Assembly: GCF_949987535.1 (NCBI RefSeq)
Contig: NC_080069.1
Coordinates: 45,063,269-45,127,268 of the forward strand
Source of the DNA: Balaenoptera acutorostrata
Lineage: Eukaryota > Chordata > Mammalia > Artiodactyla > Balaenopteridae
DNA length: 64,000 bases
Reading direction: 5' to 3'
Under the pieces are notes generated by a model. The model did no database searches. It was not told the origin of the DNA and was given only the letters and a program-made list of their open reading frames with translations. Positions 57,671 through 64,000 of the stretch are shown here, piece by piece (positions within the stretch are counted from its first letter, which is position 1; every line of letters begins with the position of its first letter). The position numbers and the translations under genes were made by a program.

Positions 57671-58424
57671 AGCTTACGAACATTCTTTCTCTTTTGGAAA
57701 TTTAGTAAATCACTTCCTTCACTTTTTCAAACTTGGGGCTGATCTTGCAGCGTGTCTGAAGAGAGCTGACAAAGCTGGAGGAGAGTAATCCAAAGTGACA
57801 TGGCTGCCTCAGATCGCTCTGACTTGGAATTCACAAAGGGAGACTGAAGCCAGTTTGCTCAGGAACTGCACGTAGGAGGCACTGCCTTGTCAAAGAGCTG
57901 TCAAATAATTCCAAGAGACATCTGCCAAAATAATGGGCCAGCAATCTGGCATTCTCACGACCACATGAGGAAGAAAAGTGTTTCTCTCTCATACAGAGCT
58001 GCTGAATTCTTATTTTTAACATTTTAAGTGTGATAAATAATTCTACCTTCTAAGTCAGAAGGGCTAGGCATGTGAGCTTCAATCCTGTGTACGTTTCTTA
58101 TACATGGCTTCTTGTTTGGGGAAAACGTTACCTTCCTTCAGAATAAATGTTAAAGTTTCTCAACTCAAGTGTGTACAACCTCTGTGTTTCTCCTTTCTGA
58201 TTGTTTGAGTTAGACAATTAGTAGTGGCTAAATTAATATTAGAGCATACTACAGTACTGAATTGAGGACATCTGAGTTTAGAAACTTGAAGCTATATAAC
58301 TATTTTCCTTTCTTTTTTGAAATTAATATGCTGCAGTCAATTAAAATCCCAGGAAACTTGAAAAGAAAAAAAACCTACATAATAGCTGAAAAAAACAAAC
58401 AAAAGCAGTCATTTGTTCCCTCCT
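57671..58424. other. Unique-looking DNA, no gene seen
   Basis: No repeat or coding element recognised. Confidence 0.35.
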
Positions 58425-58570
58425 GAGTTCATTCAACAAGTATTTACTGAAAATTTACTGTATTAGATGCTGGGGATACAAAGATGAATAATCCAAGGAT
58501 CTTGTTAGGCAGGAGCTCAGAGTCCAGATAAAGACACAAAACTGCAAACTAATAATTTAACATAAAACGT
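58425..58570 (-). mobile_element. L2 LINE 3' end (antisense)
   Basis: 'ttcattcaacaagtatttac', 'gatgctggggatacaaagat' and 'caggagctcagagtccagat' are the antisense L2 3' terminus. Confidence 0.75.
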
Positions 58571-58674
58571 AGCCTCAAACCTTGTTTAGAATGAGGGTGA
58601 TTATAAACACACACATACAGTGAGAAAAAACTTATGATGCAGAAGAGCAGAAGTAGGGTCACTTAACCATTTGG

Positions 58675-58765
58675 GGAACAGAAGGAAGACTTCTTATGAA
58701 GGGGGAGGAAGAAGGGGATAGGAAAGAGGAAGGGAGAGACAGAGACGGGGTGGGGAAGATAGGGT
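58675..58765. repeat. Purine-rich low-complexity tract
   Basis: Strongly G/A-biased on the plus strand ('gggggaggaagaaggggat' near 58701), with few pyrimidines. Confidence 0.85.
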
Positions 58766-58814
58766 ATGTGTATTCCATAGGGCACTTAGACCTGATGCAT
58801 TCAAATCCTTTACA

Positions 58815-59150
58815 GGGATATGCATATCCTTTGACCCAGAAACTCTGCCTTTAGGAATTTATACTGAGGAAACAGTCCTGGATATTCACAAAGATTTAGC
58901 TATGTTTCACTGTTATTTATAGTAGCATGGAATTACAGATAAGTAATATGACCCTAAATAATGTTTTTAATATGACATAACCATAAAATGTATATTATTC
59001 TATTATTTCCCATGATGCTTGAAAAGAACAGATAATAGCATGTAAAAAAAAATAGCCTTAAAGTGAAAGAGCATGCCCTATTATAATATCCCTTTTGTAA
59101 AAAAATATATAGTACGTAAACACTCTGAAAGTTCTCTATTCAAAGATTCA
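58815..59150 (+). mobile_element. Old L1 3' end (sense)
   Basis: 'atcctttgacccagaaactc' near 58826, 'aggaatttatactgaggaaa' and 'tagctatgtttcactgttat' are the end of L1M ORF2/3' UTR. Confidence 0.75.
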
Positions 59151-59496
59151 TAATTTGTCCAAATTTCTGAAATCATGTTGTATCTTACAATTGATGTCAA
59201 AACATTTTTGGCAGCCTCTAAACAAGAGAGAGCATTGAGACATGGTTGTTGTTATCTGCTCATGCGGGAAACTCATGGTGTCTAAGGGGAATTTGTTGAT
59301 TGATTATCACTTCAGTTAAGTTCATTGGTAGCACCTGAAGTATTTATAAGTTAAATATGGATTCTTAATTATTGCTAAATATATCTTCCACAATATTACA
59401 GTGGGATGAAACATTGAAATTAATAGTTATTTTAATACAGCAGACAGCCTGTCATACACAAAGTCATACAGTTAAGGAGTAAAATCACCACTTCAG

Positions 59497-59883
59497 AAAG
59501 GGTCTTTGGGGACTTCCCTGGTGGCTCAGTGGTTAAGAATCCGCCTGCCAATGCAGGGACATGCATTCGAGCCCTGGTCTGGGAAGAACCCACATGCCGC
59601 GGAGCAACTAAGCCCATGCACCCCAACTACTGAGCCTGCGATCTAGAGCCTGCGAGCCACAACTACTGAGCCCACATGCCACAACTACTGAAGCCTGCAT
59701 GCCTAGAGCTCGTGCTCCGCAACAAGAGAAGCCACCGCAATGAGAAGCCCACACACCGCAACGAAGAGGAGCCCCTGCTCACCGCGACTAGAGAAAGCTC
59801 GTGCGCGGCAACGAAGACCCAATGGAGGCAAAAATAAAAAATATATAAATAAATAAATTTATTTTTTTAAAAAAGGATCTTTG
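59497..59883 (+). mobile_element. CHR-2-type tRNA-Glu SINE, full length, plus target duplications
   Basis: Element 59509-59871. 12-bp duplications 'aaagggtctttg' (59497-59508) and 'aaaggatctttg' (59872-59883) differ at one base. Head 'gacttccctggtggctcagt', B-box-like 'cattcgagccc', a long body with several 'caactactga' blocks and an A/T-rich tail. It is the cleanest example of the long form in the window. Confidence 0.96.
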
Positions 59884-59921
59884 AAATTTGCTAAGAGAGT
59901 ATATAATCTTAGGTGTTCTCA

Positions 59922-59942
59922 ACACACACACACACACACACA
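59922..59942. repeat. (AC)n microsatellite
   Basis: About ten uninterrupted AC units. Confidence 0.95.
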
Positions 59943-60085
59943 CTGAAAGGTAACTGTGAAGTGAAGCTAATTAACCTGATTTTGATTGTGGTAATCATTT
60001 CACGATGTTTACGTATATCAGATGGTCACTTTACAGACTTTATATGTTTTTGTCAATTATACCTCAGTAAAGCTAGGGGAAAAAA
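59943..60085 (+). mobile_element. Old L1 3' terminus (sense)
   Basis: 'tgtcaattatacctcagtaa' then 'agctaggggaaaaaa' is the classic terminal motif of L1M 3' UTRs; the preceding 'gtggtaatcatttcacgatg' fits. Confidence 0.8.
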
Positions 60086-61244
60086 GGATCCTGGAATTTT
60101 TAAAGATGTCACTCAGGTGCAAAACATCTGTCAAAATTTTCCATCAGACTTGCTGGGAAAGTTTTTTAATATTCTGTACTGTTATTCAGTTTAAACAAAA
60201 CAAAACTAGGCCTTTAATGAATTTTGAAATGGAGTTGAAGCTCCAATAATCTTTGATTTTCCCTGAAATTGCATTAATGATCATAAAGGGCCTCAAAAGA
60301 TCAAGCACCTGTCAGGAATTAGGAAAAGCAGTGTGCTTTCGTGATGCTTACACCATCGTCTGTGGCCAAAGTGATTCACACAGTTTTTAGTCTCGGAGGG
60401 TGAAGGAGGTTTAGATTCAAACTTTGTGGTATGAAAGAAGAAAATGTTATAATATATATTAATAATGTATTCAGTGTTTTTCTCAGCAAAGTTTTTTTCT
60501 CTGCATTAAAATTTCTTTTTCCCCCTAAAAAGCTGTTATTGAATTTTTAAGTGGTTATATAAAGTGGCATGTTAGAATATAGATGTGAGAATTAAGAAGA
60601 TATATTTTATTTATATTCATTACATATACAGTCATACTTTCTTCACACCCACATAGCTAAAATATTGTAATATCATATACCAAAAATGTATCTCATAATA
60701 AAATTTAAATTGGTTTTTCAGTTTTTTCTTCTTCAATGTTCTAAATTACTTTCACAATTTGAAGAGTTATTCAAATTAATACTTATCTAATCTTTTAAAA
60801 TTTATATTCTCCTATAAACCAGCTTTAATTTTTTTCACATTTCCCTTATAACATCACTTTGATCCCTTATTTCTATAATTTCTAATTATAGAAATTAATA
60901 CTAATTTCTATAATTTCTATGAAATTACAGAAATTATAAAACTATAAAACTATTATAAAACATAGAAATTATAAAACTATGTTATTCCTTTAACACTTGA
61001 TTGTTGCATTTATCTCTTCTCATAGAGTATAACATTTTGCATTTTCTGTTTACTCATCCTTAAATAAGAGGAGGTAACTTATACATGGTATCTACCTAAA
61101 AATATTCTCTTTGGATTCCCTCTTTGTTCAAACTGCTTTAAAAACATTGATCTTACCATCTCTGGAGTTCAGCAATGTATGTAGGAAGTGCAGAGGAGAC
61201 AAAGCCAGGGCAACTCAACAAGGAAGACCCATTTGGTGAGTTCC
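60086..61244. other. AT-rich unique-looking DNA
   Basis: Contains the inverted-repeat cluster at 60,870-60,973 (separate entry). Otherwise no feature recognised. Confidence 0.35.
60870..60973. repeat. AT-rich palindrome cluster
   Basis: The first pair is 'tttctataatt' at 60870-60880 and 'aattatagaaa' at 60884-60894 (3-nt loop). The second is 'tataatttctatg' at 60909-60921 and 'catagaaattata' at 60961-60973 (39-nt spacer). Related 'agaaattat' words fill the spacer. Confidence 0.9.
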
Positions 61245-61622
61245 TGGCTGTTTCTTTTTTTTTTTTTTAAAACCTTTTTTTAAAAAAAATTATTTATGTA
61301 TTTATGTTTGGCTGCGTTGGGTCTTCGTTGCTGTGCGCAGGCTTTCTCTAGTTGCGGTGAGTGGGGGCTACTATTTGTTCTGGTGCGCGGGCTTCTCATT
61401 GCGGTGGCTTCTCTTGTTCCGGAGCATGGGCTCTAGGTGCGCAGGCTTCAGTAGCTGTGGCTCACGGGCTCTAGATCACAGGCTCAGTAGTTGTGGTGCA
61501 CGGGCTTAGTTGCCCTGAGGCATGTGGGATCTTCCCGGACCAGGGCTCGAGCCCCTGTCCCCTGCCTTGGCAGGCAGATTCTTAACCACTGTGCCACCAG
61601 GGAAGTCCCGTGGCTGTTTCTT
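61245..61622 (-). mobile_element. CHR-type tRNA-Glu SINE, antisense, perfect target duplications
   Basis: Element about 61257-61610 with exact 12-bp duplications 'tggctgtttctt' at 61245-61256 and 61611-61622. T-rich tail left, tRNA-like head right. Short plus-strand frames inside (61491-61734) are SINE-derived. Confidence 0.96.
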
Positions 61623-61744
61623 GACGCCTCTGGGACAAGGGTCTGGCTTTCTGTTCATCATTCCAAAGCCCACTTCAGAATTCGAGTATAGCAGATCTGA
61701 CCTCCCTTCTCAGTCCCCCTGTTTTCCTACTTGACTTGGTGGCG

Positions 61745-61990
61745 TTGCAAAATATATTTATAAGTTTTCCAATTTTAAGCCATCCTTACATCCCTGAGAT
61801 GAACTCTACTTGATTATGGTACATAGGTCTTTTGCTGTTTAAATCTATTTTCTGGTATTTTATTTACAAATTTTCCTTCTACATTCCTAAGTGAGTTTTG
61901 TCTCTGTTTATTTCTGCTGATTGCCATGTTTTGGCTTCAAGGTTTTTGTAGTTTCAGAAAATGAATAGTCTTTCATCTTTTCCTGTGCAC
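61745..61990 (-). mobile_element. Old L1 ORF2 fragment (antisense)
   Basis: 'aagccatccttacatccctg' near 61777 and 'gatgaactctacttgattat' follow antisense ORF2 reverse transcriptase coding; 'gctgattgccatgttttggc' continues it. Confidence 0.7.
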
Positions 61991-62769
61991 AAAAGAAAAT
62001 TATACAGAATTGAAATTGCCTGTTCTTTGAAAATATGAAATAAATTGTCCTCAAAACTATGAAAGGATCGCCGGTGAAATAACTATTTTTATATGATTTT
62101 AAGGTATATAGACTTGTAGGAGACAGAGATATATGGCTGTATATAAACCCAAGAAAGAAATTCAGTTCATAATAATGTTAAGCTGCCAGTTTTGCTGAAA
62201 TCATTTTGAGTGATTTTTGATTTGTTCTTATTTCTCTATGCTTTCCAAATTACGTATTGTGAGCATGTTATAGTTATAACAAAAAGTTAAAATATATTAA
62301 CAAAGCTTATAGATTCCTGTATCACTTAACACTTAACTCAGATGTGCTTTCTGAGCCTTCAAAGTAACTATTCCAGTCAATTTTCAATTTCATGTAATAC
62401 TGATATATATATATATCTGAAGCAGAGCACTAAACTTATTCTGCATAACTTGGCACATAGCAGTTTCTTTTCACAAAATCAACCATCAAGAAAACTTCAC
62501 TAAAATCCTTATTACATAAAAATAATTCATTTTAAACATGATGATATTGTTAAAGTGCCAATATTAGAATAGCTGTGTAAAGTCCCACCTGTTCGTTTGA
62601 CGGATCATGAGTCTAAGAAACATGGACTTGCAATATATCGAGAAGGAAATTGACATACCTTTTTGGTGGAGTGTCTTTAAAGTATAAGATTAAATAGAGA
62701 GCAATTTTTTCCCCAGAAAATAATTCCTCAGAGAAGAGGTAGACACCTTAGATGCAAGTTATTAATAAG
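61991..62769. other. Unique-looking AT-rich DNA
   Basis: No gene or recognised repeat; a short (AT)n run is at about 62403-62416. Confidence 0.35.
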
Positions 62770-64000
62770 TGTTTCATTTCACAAGTTGATTTATAAGTTT
62801 ATTGCAATCCTAATCAAAATTCCAATTTATATAGCAGTGTAAAGGTTCAAAAAAGCCTAGACAAGGTAGGAGGGCTTTCCCTATCAATTTTCAACATTTA
62901 TTAAAATGTTATAGAAATTAAGACTGTGTACTATTAGCGCAGAGCTAGACACATCAGAATAAAGGAGCAAGAAATAGATCCATGCATATATGCATACTTA
63001 ATAAATATGAGTCTTTAATAAATGATGCTGGGGCAATTAGATAAGTATATGGGAAAAAATGATATTGGACTACACAAAATCAGTGGTTGCATATAGACCT
63101 AAACGGGAAATACAAACTATAGGCTTTTGGAAGATAATATAGAAGAATATCTTTATTAACTTGGAGATATAGAAAGATATCTTAGATAAGACAAAAATGT
63201 CTATATACTAAGGAAAATGATAAATCCAACTACAGTAAAATTCAGTGTTTCTGATTGTCACAAAATATCATGAAGAGATATAAGCCAAAGAATGGGAGAG
63301 ACTATTTTACAGTACAGATAACCAATAAAAGACTTGCATATGGAATATTTACAGATCAGTGTTTTTTAAAAAGAACAAAACAATAGAAATCTGGACCAAA
63401 TATTTGAATGGGTACTTCACAAAAGAGTAAATCTAAATGATCAATAAAAATAGGTTAAAGTACTCAACTTCAATAGTAAATCCAATTTAAAATGATAACC
63501 ACCAGATTGGCAAACATTAAAAATGAGGATGTAGAGCAATAGGAATTATCATATGCTTCTATATAATGTGCAAATTGGTGTAACAACTTTGGAAAATAGT
63601 TTAGCATTTTCTAGTAAATCTAACGACATGCATAACTTATAACCTAGCAGTTTTATTCCTGGGAGTGCATCCTAGAGAAATATATGCCCAAGTGCTAGAA
63701 GACCTGCATGGAGATGTTCCCAGCAGCATTTTTTGCAATAAATAAAAACTCAAAACAACTCAAACCTATCAATAGTAAACTGGATAACTAACTTGCAGAG
63801 TTTCGTAGAATGGCGTTTATATAATGGAGTAATCAAGTGAAGTATTAGAGCAACATACAGCAACACAAATAAATTTTACAAATAAACTATGGAAAAAAGG
63901 ACTCAAGCCACTAAAGAATGCACACATTTATATGGAGTCTTTTTAATACAGCAGATTTTATTAGTTATTTTATACATATTAGTGTGTGTATATATATATA
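62770..64000 (+). pseudogene. Old L1 ORF2 C-terminal region and 3' part, running off the right edge
   Basis: In order on the plus strand: 'cctaatcaaaattccaattt' near 62810, 'gaaatagatccatgcatata' near 62971, 'aataaatgatgctggggcaa' near 63018 and 'gcagttttattcctgggagt' near 63647. 'acaaataaattttacaaata' lies near 63865. This is ORF2 C-terminal coding passing into 3' UTR, with many stops. It ends in a TA-rich run at the window edge. Confidence 0.8.

Noticed and set aside
59509..59580. tRNA-like sequence with A- and B-box
   Set aside because: It is the tRNA-Glu-derived head of a CHR SINE, not a tRNA gene. It has no intact cloverleaf or terminator and is followed by the SINE body.

Overview
The window is a non-coding stretch of a mammalian nuclear genome, most likely from a whale or dolphin. 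The main evidence is at least seven tRNA-Glu-derived SINEs of the CHR type (Cetacea/Hippopotamidae/Ruminantia). Six are long (about 300-490 bp) and one is a short form. They occur alongside L1 3' ends of the type seen in cetartiodactyls and LTRs resembling cetartiodactyl endogenous retroviruses. I saw no BovB LINE or Bov-tA SINE, which argues against a ruminant. Hippopotamus cannot be excluded by eye.

I found no convincing protein-coding exon, tRNA, rRNA, CpG island or promoter of a cellular gene. The long reading frames fall in L1 ORF2 remnants, SINEs, LTRs or microsatellites, or have no recognisable content. The window therefore looks like intergenic DNA or the inside of a long intron. The 'genes' present are decayed reverse transcriptase and endonuclease relics.

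Layout. 1-6,800: old L1 ORF2, MIR, L2, an MLT1 LTR ending in a compound microsatellite, and an ERV1-like LTR. 6,800-13,200: unique DNA, a CHR SINE with an internally amplified body, L2, MIR, two minus-strand MLT1 LTRs, an old L1 3' end and a second CHR SINE. 13,200-24,200: mostly unique DNA with one 5'-truncated L1, L2 pieces, MER5-like hAT fragments and a Tigger-like element. 24,200-30,300: a long antisense old L1, unique DNA and a CHR SINE. 32,300-37,800: the most layered part, with a solo LTR inside another solo LTR, a third LTR, an 85-bp poly(A) retro-insert with a 16-bp target duplication, a young L1 nested in an old L1, and a fourth LTR. 40,200-46,500: MLT1, L1, two Tigger-like elements, a very fresh CHR SINE and a 5'-inverted (twin-primed) L1. 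46,500-64,000: unique DNA with MIR/L2 relics, a MER2-like mini-element, L1 fragments, three more CHR-type SINEs, an AT-rich palindrome cluster and an old L1 running off the right edge.

The best signals are structural: target-site duplications and nesting let one reconstruct the order of insertions. Family names come from remembered consensus sequences, not from a database search. Boundaries without a stated duplication are approximate.
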